A stretch of 64,000 nt of DNA from Glandiceps talaboti (taxonomy: Eukaryota > Hemichordata > Enteropneusta > Spengelidae). Below are positions 1 to 11,963 of the stretch, piece after piece. The DNA lies in contig NC_135569.1 of NCBI RefSeq assembly GCF_964340395.1, positions 16,773,019-16,837,018 on the forward strand, read 5' to 3'. A program made the position numbers and the translations under genes. How positions within the stretch are numbered: position 1 is the stretch's first letter; every line of letters begins with the position of its first letter. The notes below the pieces were generated by a model. It was not told the origin of the DNA, did not search any database, and saw only the letters and a program-made list of their open reading frames with translations.

Positions 1-1248
1 CATCAAAATAAAATGTAAACATCCAATGTGTGGTTGCCATTTTACCTCTGTTGTCACGGTTGATATATTCACAGAAAACGATACATTTCGTCAAAAACAT
101 GTCTCCGAAACGATTTCAAAACGAGTACTAGACTTCAAATTTCTGGTTGCTAGCCGATTGAATTTGAAACTTTACATCATTCTCAGATGAACCATGACCG
201 AACGAACTGAGAAAATGAGAAGTACTCCAACTTTGACTTGAGAGATGGTATTTACGCAGATTACCTTTCAAGTTGTGGCTCAATTTTAATATTTGAATGA
301 ATTGTAACCCATTATGTCTTCTTTGATTTGAAAAGTGCAAATCTGTTATGTTCTTGAGTGTAGAACATGTGCCGGTGTTATGCAGGGCTATTAAAATGGC
401 ATAAAAATACATGGCATTGTAGAAATGTACAAAATTTATAGACATACCAGTTCGATCGACGATGTGTTTCACAAAATTGTACATCATTCTTCAAATTCTA
501 GAGGCATGCATAGATTTCAAAATGTCTCGCGCAATAGTCGCGGAAAAAATGGCAGAATTATAGATTTGTATCTAAACTTCCAGCCTTTCTCATGCTTGTT
601 GCATGTGTCGGCCACTGTTGGCATGTCTTCGTATAAGGAAATTACATATTTTCATCATAATTGTACGTTATCATTTACATGATTTTGTATGTCGTCAAAG
701 ACATGGGAAGATGCCATACCATGATGTGTTGTGGTCATGAACATAAATAAGCATAACCGCGTATAATCTCTTCTCATCTTTTTCGAGATTTTACATGTGA
801 TTTATGTAGCATCATGAGGTTTTTACACTCTTGAAGGAAGTCTTCATTACTGCTATAGTAACAGGATTAATTAAACTTAATGTATGCAAACAGAGTTCGT
901 TTCAGTGGAAATGGTGTAGTTGCATACCCCGTTGGTGGAGGGTCTATGATTTACTTATTGGAAATGCAGAAGTAAATGAATGCATGGAACCTTGTTATCT
1001 TTGAGACTTGAGACTGCTTGTCAAATATGAGGCATTCAAATTGGCAATTTTTGATAGGATCAGAAGTATGGCATGTGCAAATGTCGTGTTGCCACATTTC
1101 ACCCTTTGATAGTTGTGGAAATATGCACTATGTTCACAACAACATTGTTGTCAGTGTTAATGACACATATTTCAGCAGTTAGTACCTCAATTCAGCTTAA
1201 TTCATTGTGTACTCTTCATTGACAAAGTGTCTTATGGCATTGCTTTTT
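1..1248. other. Non-coding stretch, nothing recognised
   Basis: AT-rich sequence with short open frames on both strands (for example 128-487 minus and 425-682 plus). None shows a domain, a splice-site context or codon bias that I recognise. No repeat of my own detection covers it. Confidence 0.5.
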
Positions 1249-1291
1249 AGCACAATTGAACTGATAAGGTTCAGTAGTGCTATAGGCATTG

Positions 1292-1361
<70 letters not shown>

Positions 1362-2803
1362 AAACAACTTAAAGTCAAAAACTGCTGGACCAATTACTTT
1401 GATATTTGGTGGCCATGTTACTTTGGGTGTCTCGTTAAGAAATTGTTCAAATGAAAATGATTGCATCAGAAATGTGCGTTTTAGGTCAAAAAATGCCATT
1501 TTTGGTCAAAAAACTTAAGCTCTAAAACCACTGAGCAGATTTGCCTGAAATTTGGTGGGAACAGTCTTAGGGTAGAGTAAATTAACATTTGTTCATGACA
1601 TGATGATGCCATCAGTAATATGCAAATAAGGGCTAAAAATGTGTCTTTTTGGTCAAAAATCTTTAATTCCAAAACTAGGGAATAGATTTGGCTGAAATTT
1701 AACGAGGATGTATGTGGGGGTGCACAGATGAAGCAATATTAAACATATAAGGATCTCATCAGTAATATGCAAATTAGGTGTAAAATGTGAATTTTGGTCA
1801 AAAATTAAATCTCAAAAATATTATTCTATTGTTAGTGCAGTATAAATGATAAGAACTTACTCCCAATGACGTTGAATTTAAAACCTTTTAATTCTGCGTT
1901 TTGGTCCTGCTGAAAGATCCATCATCAAGAATAGATAAAAGAAGTTGAGTAGTGCTGGCCAGGCTGAACAAAAGATTGAATCCTAGCATCACTTATTGCA
2001 ATAATTTAATATATAATAGGACAAATTTAACTGAAAAATATTGTGTGTACATTGTGTGCAGGTAAATTCCAAAGTCAAGGTGCACACATGTTAAAAATAT
2101 TTCTATTTCGACCCCTTGACTGTCTAAGCTTTGTAGATGCAATCTCATCAAGTGAAGGGCTCAAATTTACTACCAGACCAGAAAAGATAGGGTGCCAATC
2201 ATGTGTAACAATTCTTTTTACAGTTCATACAGTATGTTTTTTTAATGAAATAACACAAGCAAAATATAGGTACTGGTAGCACACACACAAATAGGCAGTT
2301 GGCAATTTTAGTCCAAACTTGTATCTCGAAAACTGCTAGGTGAATTTAGCTGAAATGGAATGTTTCTGGAGGAGTTATTCTACAGATATTGTCCAACATA
2401 TTTTGACACAGTCAACAGTCAACCAAAACAGAGATGGGCAGGCAAGTGAATAAACATTCAAAAATTGAATGCAAATATGCCTGGCAATAAGACCATACCC
2501 ATAGTAGCACCTTATTAATGTTGTGTAATGCATTGATAACAACAAGGATTAATTGACAAATGAATAAACATTCAGAAATGTATACAAATAAGCCTAGCAA
2601 CAACACCATGTCCATAGCAATAGGAAAATGATAGTGAATATTGATTACACAACAACAGGGATTCATCGACAGTTGGCATATATGGACATATATGTACATA
2701 GCAACCGTGAAATTATGATATATATTGCAATAATGACATTGATGGATCGGAAAATGGATGAATTAAAAAATAAAAAAAATAATGCATAAACTACAGTTGT
2801 GCT
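1249..2803 (+). repeat. Family A modular interspersed repeat, copy 1
   Basis: The copy starts with an imperfect hairpin: AGCACAATTGAAC pairs with GTTCAGTAGTGCT across a short loop (1249-1282). A long (GT)n tract follows (about 1293-1360). Next come related modules of about 150 bp, each with a 'ggtcaaaaa' string, 'gctgaaattt' and 'atgcaaatta'. Near 2446-2700 are modules of about 118 bp with 'gaataaacattcaaaaa'. Close to the 3' end, CAGTTGTGCT (about 2794-2803) is the inverted complement of the start. Bases about 1825-2290 do not match the other copies and look like an insertion or divergent part. The same architecture recurs at 18.48, 29.35, 38.47 and 61.09 kb. No coding potential is visible, so I read it as a non-autonomous element of unknown class. 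Confidence 0.7.
1293..1360. repeat. (GT)n microsatellite
   Basis: Uninterrupted alternating GT of about 66 bases inside family A copy 1. Open frames across it on both strands are only strings of Cys-Val or His-Thr. Confidence 0.95.
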
Positions 2804-3480
2804 GCAATGTGATTGGTACTGTTTTTGATGGATGTTGCCAATGTACCGGTTCGTCTCTGCAAGTTTACAACATTATGTAACATTATTTAGGTTTGATATG
2901 GCAGTCTGTCAGAAAAGTATTTGGATGAACCAATACAACATTGCATATAAGTAAGGAAAAGCTCATCACAGTCTGTCCAGGTGAATTTGAAGTGTCAAGT
3001 GATGGTTCTATTGACTAATGACTTGTGATCATCCATTTTGTCAAAATATAAGACCCACTGGTACTTCCTGCTACAGTCTCCAGACTAAATATTACTGAAT
3101 GCATTATACCTATTCGCAGCTGACCCAGACAGGCTGCATAAATTATGATAAGCACTGTAGGCTGCCCTAATATATTAGATGGGCAGGAGCTCATAGACAT
3201 AATTAATCAATATTTCCCAACTTAATTATTGACGACATGTACAACTGAACAAAACTATAAATTAATTATCTAAAGGAAACTTTTAACATTTTGATTAGGT
3301 TGCAGTATTGCTCAGGAGTGTTTTGGTTAGATTCAAGCTGTTCCTTAGAATACAAACATATACTGAAATAACTTTTTGAATTTACAGTTTACTGTAGGAG
3401 TCTACTTGCTATGATTAAACACTTTCAGGAGAACTATAGGCATTATATTGGCAAATATTATAATATTTTTTAATCTATTA
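2804..3480. other. Non-coding stretch, nothing recognised
   Basis: AT-rich spacer between family A copy 1 and the 58-bp satellite. The one minus-strand open frame (3015-3200) has no recognisable feature. Confidence 0.5.
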
Positions 3481-6400
3481 TAAATCGTATACAAGTATAT
3501 AGGTAAGGGTGAATACTCCACCTATTGTACCATTAATACATATTATATACAAGTATTTAGATAAGGGTGAATACTCCACCTATTGTACCATTAATACATA
3601 TTATATACAAGTATTTAGATAAGGGTGAATACTCCACCTATTGTACCATTAATACATATTATATACAAGTATTTAGATAAGGGTGAATACTCCACCTATT
3701 GTACCATTAATACATAGTATATACAAGTATATAGGTAAGGGTGAACACTCCACCTATTGTACCATTAATACATATTATATACAAGTATTTAGATAAGGGT
3801 GAATACTACACCTACAGGGGTGAACAAATCAATTTGTGAACTGGTGGTCCCCGGACCAGTGCCTTAAAAAATCCAGTGGTCCTGCTGAAAGAATTAGTGG
3901 TACAAGGTAAAATTTGTGCAGGTCCGCCAAAAAAAATCGCTAGTCCCGGACCCAGGACCAGTGGATTTCTTCACCCCTGACCTATTGTACCATTAATACA
4001 TATCATATACAAGTATTTAGATAAGGGTGAATACTCCACCTATTGTACCATTAATACATATTATATACAAGTATTTAGGTAAGGGTGAACACTCCACCTA
4101 TTGTACCATTAATACATATTATATACAAGTATTTAGGTAAGGGTGAACACTCCACCTATTGTACCATTAATACATATTATATACAAGTATTTAGATAAGG
4201 GTGAATACTCCACCTATTGTACCATTAATACATATTATATACAAGTATATAGGTAAGGGTAAACACTCCACCTATTGTACCATTAATACATATTATATAC
4301 AAGTATTTAGATAAGGGTGAACACTCCACCTATTGTACCATTAATACATATTATATACAAGTATATAGGTAAGGGTGAATACTCCACCTATTGTACCATT
4401 AGTACATATCATATACAAGTATTTAGGTAAGGGTGAACACTCCACCTATTGTACCATTAATACATATTATATACAAGTATATACGTAAGGGTGAATACTC
4501 CACCTATTGTACCATTAATACATATTATATACAGTCAAGTATTTAGGTAAGGGTGAACACTCCACCAATTTGTACCATTAATACATATTATATACAAGTA
4601 TATACGTAAGGGTGAATACTACACCTATTGTACCATTAATACATATTATATACAAGTATATACGTAAGGGTGAATACTACACCTATTGTACCATTAATAC
4701 ATATTATATACAAGTATATACGTAAGGGTGAATACTACACCTATTGTACCATTAATACATATTATATACAAGTATATACGTAAGGGTGAACACTCCACCT
4801 ATTGTACCATTAATACATATTATATACAAGTATATACGTAAGGGTGAATACTACACCTATTGTACCATTAATACATATTATATACAAGTATTTAGATAAG
4901 GGTGAACACTCCACCAATTGTACCATTAATACATATTATATACAAGTATTTAGGTAAGGGTGAACACTCCACCTATTGTACCATTAATACATATTATATA
5001 CAAGTATTTAGGTAAGGGTGAATACTACACCTATTGTACCATTAATACATATTATATACAAGTATATAGGTAAGGGTGAACACTACACCAATTGTACCAT
5101 TAATACATATTATATACAAGTATTTAGATAAGGGTGAATACTCCACCTATTGTACCATTAATACATATTATATACAAGTATTTAGGTAAGGGTGAATACT
5201 CCACCTATTGTACCATTAATACATATTATATACAAGTATTTAGATAAGGGTGAATACTCCACCTATTGTACCATTAATACATATTATATACAAGTATTTA
5301 GGTAAGGGTGAATACTACACATATTGTACCATTAATACATATTATATATAAGTATTTAGATAAGGGTGAATACTCCACCTATTGTACCATTAATACATAT
5401 TATATACAAGTATTTAGATAAGGGTGAATACTCCACCTATTGTACCATTAATACATATTATATACAAGTATTTAGGTAAGGGTGAACACTCCACCTATTG
5501 TACCATTAATACATATTATATACAAGTATTTAGATAAGGGTGAACACTCCACCTATTGTACCATTAATACATATTATATACAAGTATTTAGGTAAGGGTG
5601 AATACTACACCTATTGTACCATTAATACATATTATATACAAGTATTTAGATAAGGGTGAATACTCCACCTATTGTACCATTAATACATATTATATACAAG
5701 TATTTAGATAAGGGTGAATACTACACCTATTGTACCATTAATACATATTATATACAAGTATTTAGATAAGGGTGAACACTCCACCTATTGTACCATTAAT
5801 ACATATTATATACAAGTATTTAGGTAAGGGTGAATACTCCACCTATTGTACCATTAATACATATTATATACAAGTATTTAGATAAGGGTGAATACTACAC
5901 CTATTGTACCATTAATACATATTATATACAAGTATATAGGTAAGGGTGAACACTCCATCTATTGTACCATTAATACATATTATATACAAGTATTTAGGTA
6001 AGGGTGAATACTCCACCTGTTGTACCATTAATACATATTATATACAAGTATTTAGGTAAGGGTGAACACTCCACCAATTGTACCATTAATACATATTATA
6101 TACAAGTATTTAGATAAGGGTGAACACTCCACCAATTTGTACCATTAATACATATTATATACAAGTATTTAGGTAAGGGTGAACACTCCACCTATTGTAC
6201 CATTAATACATATTATATATACAAGTATTTAGGTAAGGGTGAATACTACACCTATTGTACCATTAATACATATTATATACAAGTATTTAGGTAAGGGTGA
6301 ACACTCCACCTATTGTACCATTAATACATATTATATACAAGTATTTAGGTAAGGGTGAATACTCCACCTATTGTACCATTAATACATATTATATACAAGT

Positions 6401-8015
6401 ATTTAGATAAGGGTGAATACTACACCTATTGTACCATTAATACATATTATATACAAGTATTTAGATAAGGGTGAACACTCCACCAATTTGTACCATTAAT
6501 ACATATTATATACAAGTATTTAGGTAAGGTGACTGAACACTCCACCTATTGTACCATTAATACATATTATATATACAAGTATTTAGGTAAGGGTGAATAC
6601 TACACCTATTGTACCATTAATACATATTATATACAAGTATTTAGGTAAGGGTGAACACTCCACCTATTGTACCATTAATACATATTATATACAAGTATTT
6701 AGATAAGGGTGAATACTACACCTATTGTACCATTAATACATATTATATACAAGTATTTAGGTAAGGGTGAACACTCCACCTATTGTACCATTAATACATA
6801 TTATATACAAGTATTTAGGTAAGGGTGAATACTACACCTATTGTACCATTAATACATATTATATACAAGTATTTAGATAAGGGTGAATACTCCACCTATT
6901 GTACCATTAATACATATTATATACAAGTATTTAGATAAGGGTGAATACTACACCTATTGTACCATTAATACATATTATATACAAGTATTTAGATAAGGGT
7001 GAACACTCCACCTATTGTACCATTAATACATATTATATACAAGTATTTAGATAAGGGTGAACACTCCACCAATATGTACCATTAATACATATTATATACA
7101 AGTATTTAGGTAAGGGTGAACACTCCACCTATTGTACCATTAATGCATATTATATATACAAGTATTTAGGTAAGGGTGAATACTACACCTATTGTACCAT
7201 TAATACATATTATATACAAGTATTTAGGTAAGGGTGAACACTCCACCTATTGTACCATTAATACATATTATATACAAGTATTTAGATAAGGGTGAATACT
7301 ACACCTATTGTACCATTAATACATATTATATACAAGTATTTAGGTAAGGGTGAACACTCCACCTATTGTACCATTAATACATATTATATACAAGTATTTA
7401 GGTAAGGGTGAATACTACACCTATTGTACCATTAATACATATTATATACAAGTATTTAGATAAGGGTGAATACTCCACCTATTGTACCATTAATACATAT
7501 TATATACAAGTATTTAGATAAGGGTGAACACTCCACCTATTGTACCATTAATACATATTATATACAAGTATTTAGGTAAGGGTGAATACTCCACCTATTG
7601 TACCATTAATACATATTATATACAAGTATTTAGGTAAGGGTGAATACTCCACCTATTGTACCATTAATACATATTATATACAAGTATTTAGATAAGGGTG
7701 AACACTCCACCAATTGTACCATTAATACATATTATATACAAGTATATAGGTAAGGGTGAACACTCCACCAATTTGTACCATTAATACATATTATATACAA
7801 GTATTTAGGTAAGGGTGAACACTCCACCTATTGTACCATTAATACATATTATATATACAAGTATTTAGGTAAGGGTGAATACTACACCTATTGTACCATT
7901 AATACATATTATATACAAGTATTTAGATAAGGGTGAATACTCCACCAATTTGTACCATTAATACATATTATATACAAGTATTTAGGTAAGGGTGAACACT
8001 CCACCTATTGTACTA
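3481..8015. repeat. 58-bp satellite array, about 75 copies
   Basis: Monomer of 58 bp with the core TAAGGGTGAATACTCCACC, then 'tattgtaccattaatacat' and 'attatatacaagtatttaga'. Monomers are very similar and differ at a few recurrent sites: tactcc/cactcc/tactac, and tatttagat/tatttaggt/tatataggt/tatacgt. Some variants recur as linked groups, which shows multi-monomer amplification. The array is interrupted by a 165-bp MITE at 3815-3979. Its last monomer is split by the TTAA element at 8020-8759 and resumes at 8764-8790. No open frame of interest exists inside. Confidence 0.97.
3815..3979. mobile_element. 165-bp MITE inserted in the satellite
   Basis: A perfect 10-bp terminal inverted repeat, CAGGGGTGAA ... 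TTCACCCCTG, bounds the insert. The 5-bp direct repeat ACCTA (3810-3814 and 3980-3984) flanks it and is part of the satellite monomer. Removing the insert plus one ACCTA restores a normal monomer. The inside is non-coding and rich in short palindromes such as GGTCCCCGGACC. CAGGG termini suggest hAT, but hAT normally gives an 8-bp duplication, so the superfamily stays open. Confidence 0.85.
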
Positions 8016-8019
8016 TTAA

Positions 8020-8759
8020 AGGGCCACTGCAATTCTATTTCTTTCTTTACAATACATGTAATATGTTCATACTGCCCCCTAATGAAAGGAATGTATGATT
8101 AAATATTGATTTACTGCAAGTTGTCACCTCTTCACTTGAAAAATCTGTCGAACATTCGCTGTCCCGTTCGAAAGATACAATTTCTAGAACTTGTTGTTGT
8201 AACCGAGCCTCCATAGCAATGCATGTAGGTGAAGTTCAAGGTTATGTGTTCCTACTGTGATGACATAACAGGAATGCTTTCATATGCAAATATAAATTCT
8301 CGCTCAGCAGAAGGTGTCATGAATGTGGAAGCAGCATAATTTCTAACAAGATTTTCACTATTCGTGGTCACTTTTTTCTCCTCAGTGCTATAGAAATGGT
8401 TGTGGTTGTCGGTGGCCAAGTGGTTAAACCACTTCCCTCTTACCACTGCGGTCGGGGTTCGAACCCCATTCAGGGTTCGATTAAAATTTACCACGCTGTA
8501 AGTAAGAAGAGTGTCGTTCAGTTTGACTACCGAAAAACACAGGTTTTCCCCGGGTACTCCGGTTTCCTCCTGCATTAACACTGAACCCATGAGGGATAGC
8601 CCTCACTGGACTTCTTGGACAAGTGTTGAAAGGTGCCTGTAAATGGCCTTTATGCCCGTTGGTTTGCCTGAACAAATAAATAAATTTTTAAAAAAATGTG
8701 TTAAGTGGCTATTTTTTATTGGTTTGATGAAAAGTGAAAAATAGAATTGCAGTGGCCCT
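8020..8759. mobile_element. TTAA-flanked element with T2/Kolobok-like ends
   Basis: Both ends carry a perfect 21-bp inverted repeat (8020-8040 and 8739-8759) that begins AGGGCCACTGC. TTAA lies directly outside at 8016-8019 and 8760-8763. The insertion splits the last satellite monomer, which fixes the borders exactly. TTAA plus AGGG matches the TTAAAGGRR start known for T2/Kolobok-type MITEs; piggyBac also uses TTAA but usually has CCC termini. The element has no transposase frame and carries a SINE at about 8403-8697, so it is non-autonomous and older than the SINE. Confidence 0.85.
8403..8697 (+). mobile_element. tRNA-derived SINE, copy 1
   Basis: The head carries a polymerase III A box (GGTGGCCAAGTGG, about 8410) and a perfect B box (GGTTCGAACCCC, about 8456), spaced as in a tRNA. 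The body contains 'ccccgggtactccggtttcc', a core shared by several invertebrate SINE families. The tail is 'aaataaataaatttttaaaaaa'. It lies inside the TTAA element at 8020-8759. A second copy is at 14,514. Confidence 0.85.
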
Positions 8760-8763
8760 TTAA

Positions 8764-9840
8764 TACATATTATAAGTATTTAGGTACATACACCAGATAC
8801 ACATTATCTCCAATGAGTTGACACTATTCTGTATGTTGTCAAATAATGATGTCATGAATTTTGTCATTGTCATTTTTTGATAGCCCCAGAAAGTCAAAGG
8901 ATCGTTCTATGGTATACTTTGTGTGTCTACAGTTCACGCTTGGTGCTGCCATGTTTGTTTTGATCTTGCATACTATGTATATAATTGCTACCATACTCCG
9001 GTCATCATATCGGCAACATAACATAACCATGCATTGCAATATTGTAAGAGTAGGTCTGTTAGCATGATTATCATAACATTGTAACATGTACCAAGGCATC
9101 ACTGCACTGTACCTCTAGAAATTGTTACACAATTTGAAAGTTCAACGTACGGTACGGACCACTGATGACATATACATAGTGCAGTTGAATTTCTGGGTTG
9201 TAGAAGTATGACATTTATATTGTCGATAATTGAAATTTGTTTTAAATGTTTTAAAAGAATAACTACATTTTAATGTTTGTTAGTACAGTAATATTCCTAA
9301 ATCATTGAGTTGAATTGAGAAATCGGGACTTGCAGCAACACGGAGCACCATATATAAACATTTGCGATGCAAGTGATGAACATATTCAGTTATTCAGAGC
9401 CCATAATTTTGTATCTAAAATGATGTTTTTCTTTGGAAAAAATCTGCTTTAAGTGGCTTTTAAATATATTGAGATGAAACCATATAATAATGGGAGACAT
9501 ACTTTATTTTTTGTTTGTTTTACCGGATATGTCTGAATTTGATTGATGAATCATGTGACTCAAATATTACATGATCAATGCTACACTGTACAAAAAGTGA
9601 GATTTAACAGGGTGGGTAAACCATGTGGTAAACATGGTTAAACTACCATCTTTGTCCATCTTTGTCCTCGTGTGACCATGTTCACACATCCTGTTTACCA
9701 ACACCTTTGACTAGGGGGTACAGCAGACTCGGTACCACTTTTGATACTAAATTTTACCCCGGAGTCAAATGTGTATGAAGTTAATAATTTCACCACATAC
9801 GTAGCCAGTGAAATATCTTCACACATCACAATATGTTACC
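8764..9840. other. Satellite remnant, then non-coding sequence
   Basis: Bases 8764-8790 are the tail of the interrupted 58-bp satellite. The rest is AT-rich. Two overlapping open frames on opposite strands (8839-9102 and 8861-9067) look like chance. Confidence 0.5.
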
Positions 9841-9847
9841 TTTATAC

Positions 9848-10160
9848 TTTCCATGGGTAAAGAAGGGGATATATGCTCTTTTAGATTGGGGCTATATAGA
9901 ACTGTGTTTATATCCACATTTAGAGAGGGGTCCAAACTTGGACACACATTGGCATTATAGATATATCTGTGTATCCTCCATGGGGTAAAGTAGGGAGTAT
10001 GTGGTCATATAGACTGGGGGTGTATAGAACCATGTTTATCTACATTTAGAAAGAGGTTCAAACTTGGACACACATTAGCATTATATCTTCATATCCTCCA
10101 TAGGGTAAAGTAGGGAGTATGTGGTCATTTATGATTTAGACTAGGGTGTATAGAATGCGA
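9848..10160. repeat. Short tandem repeat of about 120-128 bp, 2.5 copies
   Basis: The phrase 'tccat(g)gggtaaag(a/t)aggg' followed by 'gtatagaac' and 'caaacttggacacacatt' recurs near 9850, 9978 and 10,098. Copies have diverged by substitutions and small indels. No coding content is seen. Confidence 0.75.
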
Positions 10161-10540
10161 AAACAGCTGTTTATATACCATTCTACCTGTTGCTTATTGG
10201 GTAATACTAAGATAAACAGCCACATTCATTCAATATATTAATATTATGATTGTTGGAGGTGCCAAAACGGATAACCGAACTGGAAAAACTAGTGTTTCTA
10301 AACTTAAAGGTTACAGACTTAATTTGAAATAACAATTTTCAATCTTATGATAGTATGTCAGAAGTTTATAGGACTAACGTTCTTCATATTATCGTGAACG
10401 AGGCTGCTTACGTAACCATTGACTAAATTAGCTTAATCCAGATGTTGTGCATTCGCTCAGTCGTTACCAATGCTAATGACCTCGAACTTATGAAATCGGC
10501 TTTAGTTACCCGACCCCACCTAGATTTTCACGCCAACCCT
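10161..10540. other. Non-coding stretch upstream of LINE fragment
   Basis: No recognisable gene. The segment near 10,505-10,560 (ttacc-cgaccccacc and tttttttacgtat) resembles 35,170-35,215 in reverse, so it belongs to repeat family D, which the LINE fragment interrupts. Confidence 0.5.
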
Positions 10541-10544
10541 TACC

Positions 10545-11085
10545 TTTTTTTTACGTATACAACAACTTCAAAAATTCCCTGGAACAAGAAGAATACATTA
10601 AAGTAATGAACAATAAACAACACATCAAAACAATAGCCAAATTTAGATTAAGTTGCCATCAACTTGCCATTGAGAAGGGTAGATATACAAAACCAAAAAC
10701 ACCAGTAGAAGACAGACTATGTACACATTGTAAAGAAATAGAAGATGAAAGACATCATCTAATTCATTGTAAATTATATACAAAACAAAGAGAAAAAATG
10801 TTTAGTATTATCACTACCCTCAACTCAAACTTTATAAACTTAGATAGAGGAGAGCAATTTAGATATATACTACAATCAAAACATAAGGATATTATAACCG
10901 CTCTCTACATATACCTGGATGATACATGTAGTCAATAGACACACACTAGAACTACTGTATATTTTAATATTTATATTTCATAGATCATTATTAACTTTAT
11001 TTTGTTTAAATACCAAATTAGAAATGTAAAATTTTCTAAACGGCTAAAATAAAGTGTTATCTTATCTTATCTTTATCTTATCTAT
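10545..11085 (+). mobile_element. LINE 3' end (C-terminal ORF2 fragment)
   Basis: An open frame reads in from about 10,540 and continues to the stop at 10,936-10,938. Its product contains a Cys/His cluster, LCTHCKEIEDERHHLIHCKLY, of the type found after the reverse transcriptase domain in non-LTR retrotransposons. The preceding 'RLSCHQLAIEKGRY' also fits that region. The catalytic RT domain is absent, so the copy is 5' truncated. A 3' UTR follows, ending in a (TTATC)n tail at about 11,058-11,085. The ATG at 10,606 is not a real start. Confidence 0.75.
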
Positions 11086-11290
11086 TTGAGGAAAATAATA
11101 ACGATGTCGCGAAAATCGTGAAGTCTCGCAAGAAATAGTGGGTGCGGAAACTGACACCAACTTAAAAAACAATATAAACCTATTCTTCCAATCTGTAATG
11201 GCTGTACATCTGATAGAAAGAAATAAACAACACAGAGACCATTTGGAAAACAATGGAAAACCTGAACTAGACACTCACACATGAAAAAAA
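11086..11290 (+). repeat. Family D repeat, copy 1 (interrupted by the LINE)
   Basis: This segment is about 75-80% identical, by eye, to the reverse complement of 34,978-35,180. In the other copy the sequence runs without a break from the 'tttacgtat' block into this part, so the LINE at 10,545-11,085 inserted here. A translated stretch similar in both copies includes ICNGC-SDRKK and QRPFGK. It may derive from a coding sequence that I do not recognise. Confidence 0.6.
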
Positions 11291-11954
11291 CACAAGACAA
11301 TAAAATAAAAAATATACCTACCCAACTATTTTAACATTGAATGTAATTGGAACAACACAATTTTTTTTTATTTCGCCTTACATGTATTTCCATTGAGAAT
11401 TTTTTTGTAATTTTCATTATGAACTCTGAAATGAATTAAGTCAAAATGCATGTACATTTGTCCTCATGTGGCCTTTAAAGTTTTCTCACCGATTCTTAGA
11501 AAGTTGTTGTCATAACTTATAATATTGTGAACCTTGTATCCAACCAAATTATTTTCATACTTTGCCTTATTATTTCACCCTTGGAGTTGCTATGATGAAT
11601 ATGCTGTTTTATAGAGTTTAACTAATGTATTTTTAGTTGGGGTTATTTTCTGTTAAAAGTATGTTTGAGGGTTCAGTACGATTGAGTGAATGATTGTGTA
11701 GTCAGGCCTGACGCTGAGTAATTGTGATGTTATGATCGGGAAATATTCATTTATTGGCAATTCATCACACAACATTAAAGGTATACTATGTTAGATGTCT
11801 CTAAATTCTTTAAACGTCATTTATTTCTTTTCATATTTGTGTGCATTAATTCACAGTATTTCAATCATTTAGTTCCATTTGTCTCATTTCACATTGTCAC
11901 ATTAGAAGTACATGTGTTCTTTTCATCTTCCAATTCTGAATCATTTATTTGTTC
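11291..11954. other. Non-coding stretch, nothing recognised
   Basis: AT-rich, with no splice-bounded open frame and no repeat family that I could match. Confidence 0.5.
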
Positions 11955-11963
11955 ATTCCATGT

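Noticed and set aside
128-682. Two open frames at the window start
   Set aside because: Opposite strands, overlapping, with no recognisable protein features.
1249-1283. Helitron 3' hairpin (reverse orientation, CTAA after the stem)
   Set aside because: Bases following CTAA are not the expected T in any copy, and the hairpin is not placed 6-12 bases before the end.
1197-1518. Open frames across the GT tract on both strands
   Set aside because: Pure Cys-Val or His-Thr runs in a microsatellite of family A. The same applies to 19,457-19,711, 29,188-29,505, 37,220-37,519 and 38,521-38,802.
3481-8015. CRISPR-like regular repeats
   Set aside because: Monomers are directly adjacent with no unique spacers, in a eukaryotic intron-rich context. 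It is a satellite.
8399-8475. Functional tRNA gene
   Set aside because: A and B boxes are present, but the sequence continues into a SINE body and tail and no full cloverleaf is kept.
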